Source of the DNA: Clostridia bacterium
GTDB taxonomy: Bacteria > Bacillota > Clostridia > UMGS1883 > UMGS1540
NCBI GenBank assembly: GCA_017620205.1
Contig: JAFZQX010000040.1
Span: forward strand, 20,514-84,513
Direction of reading: 5' to 3'
Length of the DNA: 64,000 nucleotides
Shown piece after piece: positions 1 through 6,436 of the stretch (within the stretch, counting starts at the first letter, position 1; the number at the start of each line of letters is the position of its first letter). Position numbers and translations under genes: made by a program. The notes beneath the pieces were generated by a model, which worked only from the letters and a program-made list of their open reading frames with translations, had not been told where the DNA came from and searched no databases.

Positions 1-48
1 AAGCATTGCAAGAAGGTATGCTCCCATTGTGATGATTTCTAAAAACAT
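1..48 (-). CDS. N-terminus of a probable membrane transporter (runs off left edge)
   Basis: A minus-strand reading frame starts with ATG at 46-48 and runs off the window after 16 codons. The first residues are M-F-L-E-I-I-T-M-G-A-Y-L-L-A-M-L, strongly hydrophobic and typical of a first membrane segment. A very good ribosome binding site (GGAGG about 8 bases before the ATG) supports the start. The start of many sodium:solute symporters looks like this (a short lead, then YLLxML), but 16 residues are too few to name a family. It is preceded by a structured leader. It is not rpoB, which commonly follows rplL. Seen: start and RBS. Inferred: transporter. Confidence 0.55.
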   Translation of the reverse strand, partial: MFLEIITMGAYLLAML

Positions 49-65
49 TGTTTTTATCCTCCTTC

Positions 66-176
66 AAAGCATAATAGAGTTAAACTCTGTATGCTCTTAT
101 TTGTTAAAATCCCGCAAGGAAAACTTATCGAACTTTATGGGCGTCAGCCCATCTGCATTCTCTGCATCTCCCTTGC
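66..176 (-). promoter_or_regulatory. Structured 5' leader before the left-edge gene (candidate cis-regulatory RNA)
   Basis: Read on the minus strand, GCAAGGGAGA (plus 167-176) can pair with UUUUCCUUGC (plus 114-123) as a 10-bp helix with two G-U pairs. It encloses a perfect hairpin ATGGGC-TGAC-GCCCAT (plus 137-152). A second hairpin (plus about 66-98, AGCATA/TATGCT with inner AGAGT/ACTCT) ends directly at the GGAGG ribosome binding site of the gene at 48, where it could control translation. The layout, closed multi-part element plus hairpin at the Shine-Dalgarno, resembles a riboswitch, but it matches no class that I recognise. Function is inference. Confidence 0.4.
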
Positions 177-235
177 AATTATTTTTCCGACATAAGAGTT
201 CTGCGAAGTTTTAAAGTGCAGATTTTTTCTGAGAT

Positions 236-268
236 AAGAAAAAATACGAAGTGAATACTTTCGTATTT
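236..268 (-). terminator. AT-rich hairpin with U-run
   Basis: AAATACGAA (242-250) and TTCGTATTT (260-268) form a perfect 9-bp inverted repeat with a 9-base loop. On the minus strand the second arm runs into TTTTTT. The stem is AT-rich, so it would be a weak intrinsic terminator. It lies between rplL and the left-edge gene, consistent with insulating the two. Confidence 0.35.
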
Positions 269-344
269 ACAAGTAATTTGACGCAATATCAGGGGAAATC
301 AGCCTTTAAAACCATGCAGCGGTTGACTTTCTTATGCTTTAAGT

Positions 345-455
345 AAAAAAAGAGACCGGAAAACCGAAATGATAATGCATATTTCAAATTGACACCCGTA
401 ATAACAATTGCAAATACCAATTCTCTTAAAAACAATTCATTCGGTTTTTCCGGTC
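345..455 (-). terminator. Long-loop inverted repeat with U-run downstream of rplL
   Basis: GACCGGAAAACCGAAAT (354-370) and its near-complement ATTCGGTTTTTCCGGTC (439-455) form a 17-base imperfect inverted repeat about 68 bases apart. On the minus strand the distal arm is followed by CTCTTTTTTT. This is the expected place to end or attenuate the rplJL transcript. The long loop makes it an unusual terminator; the two arms could also define a small structured RNA. Confidence 0.45.
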
Positions 456-486
456 AAAACTTTAAGTTTAAGCAGATAAACTTAAA

Positions 487-858
487 TTACTTAAGTTCAA
501 CTTTTGCTCCAACTTCTTCAAGTTTTTTCTGCATTTCTTCAGCGTCATCCTTGGAAACGCCTTCTTTGATTGTCTTGGGAGCAGAATCAACGAGGTCTTT
601 TGCTTCTTTAAGACCGAGACCTGTGATGTCTTTAACAACCTTAACAACTTTGATTTTCTGGTCGCCTGCATCAGCAAGAACAACGTCGAAATCTGTTTTG
701 TCAGCAGCAGCACCTGCATCAGCAGCACCGCCGGCAACAACTGCTACGGGAGCAGCAGCACTTACACCGAACTCTTCTTCCATCATTTTAACGAGTTCAG
801 CAACTTCTAAAAGCTTTAATTCTTTAATTTCAGCAATAATGTTTTCTAAATTAGCCAT
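487..858 (-). CDS. rplL: 50S ribosomal protein L7/L12
   Basis: 123 residues, the normal size. Multi-copy stalk protein of the large subunit that recruits elongation factors. The N-terminal dimerisation domain (about 1-32, with the [14 protein letters not shown] run) is followed by an Ala/Gly-rich hinge (about 33-52) and the C-terminal factor-binding domain (about 55-123), which includes K-I-x-V-V-K-V-V-K and the G-L-G-L-K-E-A-K motif. It ends in VELK as expected. It is the last gene of the rplJL pair, 38 bases after rplJ, with a clear RBS (GGAGG). Confidence 0.98.
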   Translation of the reverse strand: MANLENIIAEIKELKLLEVAELVKMMEEEFGVSAAAPVAVVAGGAADAGAAADKTDFDVVLADAGDQKIKVVKVVKDITGLGLKEAKDLVDSAPKTIKEGVSKDDAEEMQKKLEEVGAKVELK

Positions 859-896
859 TATGAATTTACCTCCTATTTGTAAATTAAAAATCTAAA

Positions 897-1601
897 TTAT
901 TCAGCGTCTTCCGCTTTTTCTTCAGCGGGCGCTTCTTCAGCTGCGGGTGCAGCTTCTTCTGCTGCCGGAGCTTCCTCTGCGGGAGCTTCTTCAGCCGGTG
1001 CAGCTTCCTCTGCGGGAGCTTCAGCTGCGGGAGCAGCTTCTTCAGCGGGCGCTTCTTCTGCTGCCGGAGCAGCTTCGCCTGCTTTCTGTGCAGCGAGATC
1101 TGCCGGTTCAACACCGCCGTCTACAATAGCCTGCAAGAGACGTGCGAGGTTTGAAGCGGGAGCATTCAAGCTGCCGAGCATTTTCGCATAAAGAGTTTCT
1201 CTCGACGGGGTAGAAGCAAGAGTCTTGAGCTCATCAAGAGTCATTACCTTTCCGTCCATAAAACCTGCTTTAATTTCGAGGTTTTCGTTTTCTTTTGCGA
1301 AATCTGCCAATATTTTTGCGGGAGCCACCGGATCGTCAACGCTTAAAGCGAGTGATGTAGGACCGTTTAATATTTCGTCAAGTTCTGTCATTCCGAGCTC
1401 GTTTACCGCAAAACGGCAAAGAGTGTTTTTGATAACTTTGTACTCTACGTTAGCTTCACGGAGTTTTGCACGAAGTTTTGTATCTTCCGCAACCGTAAGA
1501 CCTCTGTAGTCAACAAAAACACCTGTTGCAGCACCTTTGAGTTTTTCAACGAGATCTGCAACAATTTGTTTTTTCTCGTTTAATACTTTTTCGCTTGGCA
1601 T
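897..1601 (-). CDS. rplJ: 50S ribosomal protein L10 with long acidic Ala/Glu/Pro tail
   Basis: L10 anchors the L7/L12 stalk dimers to 23S rRNA. The first about 168 residues are a normal L10: V-x-x-L-V-E-K-L near the start, Y-R-G-L-T-V, N-T-L, then the C-terminal helices that hold L12. Usual length is 165-180, but this protein has 234 residues because about 65 residues of almost only Ala, Glu and Pro follow (from about 170). The tail is encoded by a repetitive stretch at about 900-1095. Start: ATG at 1601 with AGGAGGTG before it. It is preceded by an L10 leader (1641-1740), so expression should respond to free L10-(L12)4. The tail is seen directly; its role is unknown. Confidence 0.97.
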   Translation of the reverse strand: MPSEKVLNEKKQIVADLVEKLKGAATGVFVDYRGLTVAEDTKLRAKLREANVEYKVIKNTLCRFAVNELGMTELDEILNGPTSLALSVDDPVAPAKILADFAKENENLEIKAGFMDGKVMTLDELKTLASTPSRETLYAKMLGSLNAPASNLARLLQAIVDGGVEPADLAAQKAGEAAPAAEEAPAEEAAPAAEAPAEEAAPAEEAPAEEAPAAEEAAPAAEEAPAEEKAEDAE

Positions 1602-1640
1602 GTGTTCTTACACCTCCTTGAACTGATATGATATACCCTT

Positions 1641-1740
1641 TAAAAAATTAAAGGGCTCTTTATCAGCAGACAAAGAACCCATATTATCATTATGAGTATC
1701 CTCGGCAGGATTTATTTTTGCACCTGCTGTCTGCGGATTA
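1641..1740 (-). promoter_or_regulatory. L10 leader (ribosomal protein autoregulatory RNA) with intrinsic attenuator
   Basis: The minus-strand region between rplA and rplJ begins with GACAGCAGGTGC and, some 15 bases on, CCTGCCGAGG. These conserved segments of the L10 leader found upstream of rplJ in Firmicutes and other bacteria bind the L10-L12 complex. The distal half is an intrinsic terminator: GGGTTCTTT (plus 1672-1680) pairs with AAAGAGCCC (plus 1653-1661), followed by TTTAATTTTTT. Known family behaviour: L10 binding favours the terminator and reduces rplJL expression. Confidence 0.88.
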
Positions 1741-1760
1741 TTAAATTAAGATTCACCCTA

Positions 1761-2456
1761 TTAAGAAGTGAATTTAGCGGAATTAACTCTGATGCCGGGG
1801 CCCATTGTTGAAGCTACGGCAACGCTGCGGAGGTACTGACCTTTTGCAGCAGAGGGTTTTGCTTTAACAATAGCGTTCATAAGAGTTTCAAAGTTTTCCG
1901 CGAGTTTTTCATCGCCGAAGGAAACTTTTCCGATGGGGCAATGAATAATATTTGTTTTATCAAGACGGTATTCAATTTTACCGGCTTTGATATCGGATAT
2001 AGCACGTGCTACGTCCATCGTAACGGTACCAGCTTTCGGGTTAGGCATAAGACCTTTAGGACCGAGAACACGACCGATACGGCCAACAACGCCCATCATA
2101 TCGGGTGTTGCTACAACTACGTCAAATTCGAACCAGTTTTCGCTCTGGATCTTCTGAACGAGTTCTTCAGCACCAACGTAATCTGCACCTGCGCCTTCAG
2201 CTTCTGTTGCTTTTTCGCCTTTAGCGAACACGAGAACTCTGATTTTTTTACCTGTTCCGTGGGGAAGAACAACAGCGCCTCTGACCTGCTGGTCAGCGTG
2301 ACGTGAGTCAACACCGAGCTTTATGTGAGCTTCAACAGTTTCATCAAATTTAGCTTTTGATGTACTGCAAACGAGCTTCATAGCTTCAGGAACGTCATAG
2401 TGCTGAGATTTATCAACGAGCTTTGCGCTCTCAAGATAATTCTTTCCTCTTTTCAA
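1761..2456 (-). CDS. rplA: 50S ribosomal protein L1
   Basis: 231 residues, normal for L1, the protein of the mobile L1 stalk that also represses its own operon by binding mRNA. Seen: N-terminal M-K-R-G-K-x-Y, the H-I-K-L-G-V-D segment, the central [17 protein letters not shown] signature and C-terminal G-P-G-I-R-V-N. It follows rplK by 45 bases, and that gap carries an L1-operator-like motif overlapping the region just before the AAGGAGG ribosome binding site. Confidence 0.98.
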   Translation of the reverse strand: MKRGKNYLESAKLVDKSQHYDVPEAMKLVCSTSKAKFDETVEAHIKLGVDSRHADQQVRGAVVLPHGTGKKIRVLVFAKGEKATEAEGAGADYVGAEELVQKIQSENWFEFDVVVATPDMMGVVGRIGRVLGPKGLMPNPKAGTVTMDVARAISDIKAGKIEYRLDKTNIIHCPIGKVSFGDEKLAENFETLMNAIVKAKPSAAKGQYLRSVAVASTMGPGIRVNSAKFTS

Positions 2457-2471
2457 ACTAATAACCTCCTT

Positions 2472-2498
2472 GTGGTAATCGGACTAAAATCCTCCCAC
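2472..2498 (-). promoter_or_regulatory. L1-type translational operator upstream of rplA
   Basis: On the minus strand the rplK-rplA gap reads GTGGGAG, ten bases, CC, then GATTACCAC directly before AAGGAGG. GTGG and CCAC can pair, leaving GAG and GATTA as an asymmetric internal loop, the shape bound by protein L1 in 23S rRNA and in its own mRNA. The same motif occurs before rplK (2955-2985), which strengthens the call. The match to L1 sites is from memory, not computed. Confidence 0.6.
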
Positions 2499-2501
2499 AT
2501 A

Positions 2502-2927
2502 CTAATCTTCTACAACAATACCCATGCTTCTTGCAGTACCTGCAATCATGCTAATCGCTGAATCAATGTTTGCAGCGTTTAAGTCGGGCATTTTCATCTC
2601 AGCTATCTCTTTAAGCTGAGCGCGTGTGACAGTTGCAACCTTGTCCTTGTTGGGAACACCGGAAGCTTTGTCGAGTTTGCAGGCCTTCTTAAGAAGAACG
2701 GCAGCAGGCGGAGTCTTTGTGATAAAACTAAAGGATCTGTCTGCATAAACGGTAATAACAACCGGGATTATAAGACCTGCGTCTTTGGCTGTTTTCTCGT
2801 TGAATTCCTTTGTGAACTGTACGATATTAACACCGTACTGACCGAGAGCAGGACCAACCGGGGGAGCCGGAGTAGCCTTTCCTGCAGGAATTTGGAGCTT
2901 AATATAACCTGAAATTTTCTGTGCCAC
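2502..2927 (-). CDS. rplK: 50S ribosomal protein L11
   Basis: 141 residues, exactly the usual size. L11 binds the GTPase-associated region of 23S rRNA. Seen: [24 protein letters not shown] in the N-terminal domain (Pro-rich motif near residues 18-30), [10 protein letters not shown] in the linker and G-T-A-R-S-M-G-I near the C-terminus. Classic nusG-rplK-rplA order. An L1-operator-like motif precedes it. Confidence 0.98.
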   Translation of the reverse strand: MAQKISGYIKLQIPAGKATPAPPVGPALGQYGVNIVQFTKEFNEKTAKDAGLIIPVVITVYADRSFSFITKTPPAAVLLKKACKLDKASGVPNKDKVATVTRAQLKEIAEMKMPDLNAANIDSAISMIAGTARSMGIVVED

Positions 2928-2954
2928 TTGCGTTACACCTCCTCATCAAAAAAT

Positions 2955-2985
2955 GTGGTAATTGGCGAGCTTTAAGCTCTCCCAC
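2955..2985 (-). promoter_or_regulatory. L1-type operator upstream of rplK
   Basis: The minus strand carries GTGGGAG, AGCTTAAAGCT (a small self-complementary arm), then CGCCAATTACCAC. The outer GTGG/CCAC and the spacing mirror the element before rplA at 2472-2498, where the arm is shorter. Having the pair in front of both L11 and L1 genes fits autogenous control by L1. Inference from motif sharing and known L1 biology. Confidence 0.55.
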
Positions 2986-3032
2986 TGCGCGCGCTGAAAA
3001 ATCAGCCGCAATATAACAACCCCAAAGGGGAG

Positions 3033-3554
3033 TTATGACAATGCTTCAACTTGATGAAACTCAAGTTCAACAGGTGTGTCTCTTCCGAACATTGAAACAC
3101 AAACACGAAGCTTTTGCTTTTCAAGGCTTATTTCTTCAACAATGCCGATAAAGCTTTCAAGCGGGCCGTCCGTGATGCGGACATTGTCGCCAACTTCAAA
3201 ATCAACTGAAACTTCGTGAGATTCAACGCCCATAGAGGCAACTTCGCTTTCGGAAAGCGGAACAGGCTTTGAGCCGGGACCTACGAAACCGGTAACACCG
3301 CGCGTGTTGCGGACAACATACCAGCTTTCGTCTGTCATTACCATTTTTATGAAGACATAGCCCGGATAAATTTTCCTTGTGACAACCTTTTCGGTTTCGC
3401 CGTTTTTCTCAACAACGGTTTCCATAGGAACTTTAATATCCGGAAACAAATCCTGCATACCGCGATTTTCGATAGCTTTTTCGATATTCGCTTTTACTTT
3501 GTTTTCATAACCGGAGTATGTATGAACTACATACCATTTTGCATCTTTTGCCAT
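3033..3554 (-). CDS. nusG: Transcription termination/antitermination factor NusG
   Basis: 173 residues. NusG binds the RNA polymerase clamp and controls pausing, termination and coupling to translation. Seen: A-K-W-Y-V-V-H-T-Y-S-G-Y-E-N-K-V at the start of the NGN domain (about 5-110), Y-P-G-Y-V-F-I-K-M and R-N-T-R-G-V-T-G-F-V-G, then a KOW domain (about 120-173: V-R-I-T-D-G-P-L-E-S-F-I-G). It lies between secE and rplK as usual. The ribosome binding site is oddly far (24 bases) from the ATG; see the separate RBS entry. Downstream is a small GC hairpin (about 3018-3035) without a U-run. Confidence 0.97.
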   Translation of the reverse strand: MAKDAKWYVVHTYSGYENKVKANIEKAIENRGMQDLFPDIKVPMETVVEKNGETEKVVTRKIYPGYVFIKMVMTDESWYVVRNTRGVTGFVGPGSKPVPLSESEVASMGVESHEVSVDFEVGDNVRITDGPLESFIGIVEEISLEKQKLRVCVSMFGRDTPVELEFHQVEALS

Positions 3555-3584
3555 AAGAACCGGAAGCCGCAGCTTCTGCCTCCT
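3555..3584 (-). promoter_or_regulatory. nusG ribosome binding site separated from ATG by a tetraloop hairpin
   Basis: AGGAGG lies at plus 3579-3584, 24 bases before the nusG ATG, too far for normal initiation. Between them is GAAGC-TGCG-GCTTC (plus 3563-3576), a 5-bp hairpin closed by C-G around a UNCG-type tetraloop. If it folds, about 10 bases remain, a normal spacing. The alternative, a rare CTG start 6 bases after AGGAGG in the same frame, would add 6 residues but does not fit the NusG N-terminus as well. Confidence 0.55.
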
Positions 3585-3600
3585 TTAAATCAAAATATCA

Positions 3601-3822
3601 TTATATCTGCTTTGCGCCGGAGCCCAAAAAGGTTTTTACACCAAAGCCGAAGATGGCGTCAAGTATCCAGATAGCAATACCGATAACGAGAATGCAGAGA
3701 ATAACAACGCCTGTGTTGTTTCTTATCTGTTCCCAGGTAGGCCAAATTATTTTTTTAATTTCAACTTTGACTTCTCTGAAGAATTTGGCTATACGGCCAA
3801 AAAAATTAGAAATTGCTTTCAT
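3601..3822 (-). CDS. secE: Preprotein translocase subunit SecE
   Basis: 73 residues, the short single-membrane-segment form usual in Gram-positive bacteria. SecE stabilises SecY in the translocon. Seen: amphipathic helix with V-K-x-E-x-K-K-I-I-W-P-T-W-E-Q (the SecE signature, about residues 18-32), then one transmembrane segment (about 38-60). Located between rpmG and nusG in the standard order. Confidence 0.97.
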   Translation of the reverse strand: MKAISNFFGRIAKFFREVKVEIKKIIWPTWEQIRNNTGVVILCILVIGIAIWILDAIFGFGVKTFLGSGAKQI

Positions 3823-3885
3823 AATCCTGATCTCCTGAATTCCATTTAAACGCCTCCCGTGCAGGGGAAACGAATAAACTTAAAT

Positions 3886-4035
3886 TTATTTTGTTTCTTT
3901 GTGGAGTGTGTGTTTTCTGCAGAATCTGCAGTATTTTTTCATTTCAAGGCGGTCGGGGCTGTTTTTCTTGTTTTTCATTGTATTGTAGTTACGCTGTTTG
4001 CACTCCGAACATGCCAATGTTATTTTTACACGCAT
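3886..4035 (-). CDS. rpmG: 50S ribosomal protein L33 (Cys4 zinc form)
   Basis: 49 residues from ATG at 4035, which has AGGAGGTGTC just upstream; a longer frame to 4080 has no RBS and does not fit the family. Seen: [12 protein letters not shown], N-Y-N-T-x-K-N-K, [18 protein letters not shown]. The two CxxC pairs make it the zinc-binding type. First gene after the promoter at 4141-4169. Confidence 0.96.
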   Translation of the reverse strand: MRVKITLACSECKQRNYNTMKNKKNSPDRLEMKKYCRFCRKHTLHKETK

Positions 4036-4140
4036 TATGGGACACCTCCTGAAAATTATCCTTTTTATCGCTTTTCGCATACGCGCGAAAGCGGAAAAAT
4101 TTCCGCATAGAAAAAAAGACTTCTAAAACGAAGCAAAAAT

Positions 4141-4169
4141 AGTATAACACACTCCGTGAAGAAAGTCAA
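4141..4169 (-). promoter_or_regulatory. Sigma-A type promoter for rpmG-secE-nusG-rplKAJL
   Basis: Minus strand TTGACT (plus 4164-4169), 17-base spacer, TATACT (plus 4141-4146). It lies about 105 bases upstream of the rpmG ATG, downstream of the terminator of no other gene on this strand, and is the only clear promoter before the block. Confidence 0.8.
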
Positions 4170-4214
4170 CAATTTTTTACATTTTTTTTGAAGTTTATAT
4201 ATATTAATTAGAAG

Positions 4215-4251
4215 AAAGAGGCGGACTTGTGATTTCCGCCTCTTTAAAACC
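4215..4251 (-). terminator. Intrinsic terminator of the SPFH-TPM-zinc-ribbon cluster
   Basis: AAAGAGGCGGA (4215-4225) and TCCGCCTCTTT (4235-4245) form a perfect 11-bp stem with a 9-base loop. On the minus strand it is 10-15 bases after the stop of the gene at 4261 and is followed by TTTCTTCT. It separates the cluster from the ribosomal promoter. Confidence 0.85.
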
Positions 4252-4260
4252 TTATAGGTA

Positions 4261-5490
4261 TTACGCGTTAAACGGGTTTCCGCATTCGGGACAGAACTTC
4301 GGAGGAGTAGTCATATCCTTTGAAGTCCAGCCGCATTTTGAACATGTAAACACAGCGGGCTCGGGCTTTTTAGCTCCGCAGTTTGAGCAGAAGTTGCCCG
4401 TGTTTACATTGCCGCACCGGCATGTCCAGCCGTCTGCTGCGGGTGCCGCCGGCGCCGCGGGCTGTGCCTGTTGCTGCTGCCCTGCTACCGTAAAGAGGTT
4501 TGCTGCAGCGTTGCCGCCTGAGTTCTGAGCCATATTCATTCCGAAGAATCCGCCCATTGCGCCCATGCCGCCTTCGTTTTTGGCCGCGCTTTGCATAGCT
4601 TCCGCGGTAGCGCCCGTCATATGAGCAGCCGCCATGTTGGGATCGCGCAGAGCAGCGTTTCTCTGGAGCTCTTTTATCATCTTTTCGTCTTCTTCGGACG
4701 CCGTAACGCTCGATACGCCGAATACAACGATTTCAAGACCTCGCAGATCTTTCCATTTTGAAGAAAGAATATCATTTAAAGTGTCGGAAAGCTCCATTGT
4801 GTGCGCGGGAAGAGCACTGTAACGGATACCCATTTCCGAAATCTTCGCGAATGCCGGCTGAAGAGCCGTTAAAAGCTCTGTTTTGAGCTGACTGTCTATT
4901 TCTTCGCGTTCGTAATCTTTTTCCACGTTGCCGCAAACGTTTGCGTAAAACAGCAATGGGTTAGTAATTTTGTAAGAATACTCACCGTGACATTTTATTG
5001 CGATATCAACGTCAAGACCTATGTTTCTGTCAACAACTCTGAAGGGAACGGGGGAAGGAGTTCCGTATTTGTTGCCGACGATTTCTTTTGTGTTGAAGAA
5101 ATATACGCGCTGATCCTTGCCCGTGTCACCGCCGAACGTGAAACGTCTGCCTATCTGTTTAAACGTTTCTTTGATGTTTTCGCTGAGTTTTCCGTAGAAA
5201 AGGCTCGGCTCAGTTGATTTGTCATAAACATATTCGCCGGGCTCTGCGCAAAGGTCAACAACCTTGCCCTGCTCAACTATTATCATGCACTGACCGTCGT
5301 TTATAGCTACGATAGAGCCGTTTGAGATAATGTTGTTTTCACCCTTTTTGTTGGAGCTTCTGCCGCCTGTTCTTTTTTCGCCTTTTGAAACAAGAACGTC
5401 AGCCGATAAAGACTCACAATAAAAATACTCGCGCCATGTATCGGCCAAAACGCCACTCATAGCACCTATACCTGCTTTTAATAAACCCAT
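4261..5490 (-). CDS. SPFH-domain protein with two C-terminal zinc ribbons (YdjI-like)
   Basis: 409 residues. The body (about 20-290) resembles the SPFH/virion-core-like family (Bacillus YdjI): an E-Y-F-Y-C-E-S-L motif, V-A-I-N-D-G-Q-C-M-I-I-V-E-Q-G-K-V and P-G-E-Y-V-Y-D. SPFH proteins form membrane-associated oligomers. A Met/Ala/Gln/Pro linker (about 290-352) leads to two zinc ribbons: C-R-C-G...C-S-N-C-G (about 356-374) and C-S-K-C-G...C-P-E-C-G (about 383-406). No membrane segment is seen. Last gene of a three-gene minus-strand cluster with TPM and zinc-ribbon proteins. In Bacillus the ydjI neighbourhood is linked to membrane stress; a similar role here is inference. Confidence 0.85.
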   Translation of the reverse strand: MGLLKAGIGAMSGVLADTWREYFYCESLSADVLVSKGEKRTGGRSSNKKGENNIISNGSIVAINDGQCMIIVEQGKVVDLCAEPGEYVYDKSTEPSLFYGKLSENIKETFKQIGRRFTFGGDTGKDQRVYFFNTKEIVGNKYGTPSPVPFRVVDRNIGLDVDIAIKCHGEYSYKITNPLLFYANVCGNVEKDYEREEIDSQLKTELLTALQPAFAKISEMGIRYSALPAHTMELSDTLNDILSSKWKDLRGLEIVVFGVSSVTASEEDEKMIKELQRNAALRDPNMAAAHMTGATAEAMQSAAKNEGGMGAMGGFFGMNMAQNSGGNAAANLFTVAGQQQQAQPAAPAAPAADGWTCRCGNVNTGNFCSNCGAKKPEPAVFTCSKCGWTSKDMTTPPKFCPECGNPFNA

Positions 5491-5561
5491 ATTAAATCCC
5501 TGCCTTTATAATAAATTTGTTTTTATTTATTTCGAAGGGGTAACCCCAAATGAAATACAGA

Positions 5562-6422
5562 CTAAAAATCTCTGCCGCCACCGGAGAAGGTATGGCCGCT
5601 TGAGGAAACTCCTCCGCCAAACGATGAGCCTCCGCCGGACGACCTCGTTTCCGTCGCACGCGGCGTTTTGGTCAGTGAACTGTAGAGGAAGTTTGCGCTC
5701 TTGTCGCTGATATTTAAGCTGTCGTTGATAAAATAGCTTGCTGCCGCCATTTCCGGCTTTATGTTCATGCTTTTTTTCTGAGAAGATGTCTTAAATGCCG
5801 CAAGTACCAGCCCGGAAATAAGGCCCAGCCCTCCGCATTTTGCTTTTGTTCCTGAGGAAACGGGCATTTTTTTGTGCTTTAAGATATAATCCGTGTAACC
5901 GATGTAAGCGTCAAATGCTTCGTTATAATTACCGCCTACGATATCGGGTTCCACGGCGTCATCAAGCTCATTAATAAGCTTTTCGTTATCGTATATTTTT
6001 TCGCATTTGCCGAAAGCCAAAGTACGCCAGCCGCGATTGCCCGGTTCCATACAAAGGAAAAGAATAACGCCGCTGTAGTCATCGCCTGTGCCGTAGCCAT
6101 TGAAAATAAAGAAATCCGAAGCATACATTTCTTTTGAAAGTCCGTGCGAACTGTCATCGGTAAAGATTACAAAACCCACATTATATTTATCCGCAAGTTC
6201 CTGCGCTTTTGAGGACAGCGCCTTTTCCTCTTCGGCCGTCAGAAGATTGGCGTTATCCACAACACGCGGCGGGTTTTCGGCATGGAAATCCTGAAAAGAC
6301 GCTATGTTTTCGGGATACCAGTCCGGCAAGCTGTTTATGTTTTCCGCAAGCGCCGTGCAAAACGGGATAAACAGGAAAATAAACAGCACACAAACCGGAA
6401 TGATTTTTATATGTTTGTTCAA
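5562..6422 (-). CDS. TPM-domain (YgcG-like) membrane protein
   Basis: 286 residues. Signal peptide (about 1-26, ending A-L-A), TPM domain (about 50-180) with the hallmark V-V-D-x-A-N-L-L-T-x-E-E-E, G-V-I-L-F-L-C-M and W-R-T-L-A-F-G-K-C. A hydrophobic stretch (about 198-214) may cross the membrane. The C-terminus is Gly/Ser-rich and ends S-G-G-G-R-D-F, the tail typical of this family. TPM proteins (TLP18.3/Psb32/MOLO-1) act at membranes in repair or stress; precise activity is unknown. Middle gene of the cluster, 14 bases after the zinc-ribbon gene. Confidence 0.85.
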   Translation of the reverse strand: MNKHIKIIPVCVLFIFLFIPFCTALAENINSLPDWYPENIASFQDFHAENPPRVVDNANLLTAEEEKALSSKAQELADKYNVGFVIFTDDSSHGLSKEMYASDFFIFNGYGTGDDYSGVILFLCMEPGNRGWRTLAFGKCEKIYDNEKLINELDDAVEPDIVGGNYNEAFDAYIGYTDYILKHKKMPVSSGTKAKCGGLGLISGLVLAAFKTSSQKKSMNIKPEMAAASYFINDSLNISDKSANFLYSSLTKTPRATETRSSGGGSSFGGGVSSSGHTFSGGGRDF

Positions 6423-6436
6423 TTGGCTCTACCTCC

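Noticed and set aside
29..214. Plus-strand 61-codon frame at the left edge
   Set aside because: No ribosome binding site, and it crosses the structured leader of the minus-strand gene. Composition is not protein-like.
884..1129. Leu/Lys/Arg- and Leu/Pro-rich frames on both strands within rplJ
   Set aside because: Shadows of the repetitive Ala/Glu/Pro tail of L10 read in other frames.
4229..5217. Plus-strand frames of 62-99 codons opposite the SPFH gene
   Set aside because: They are antisense to a clear protein with zinc ribbons and have no RBS or family features.
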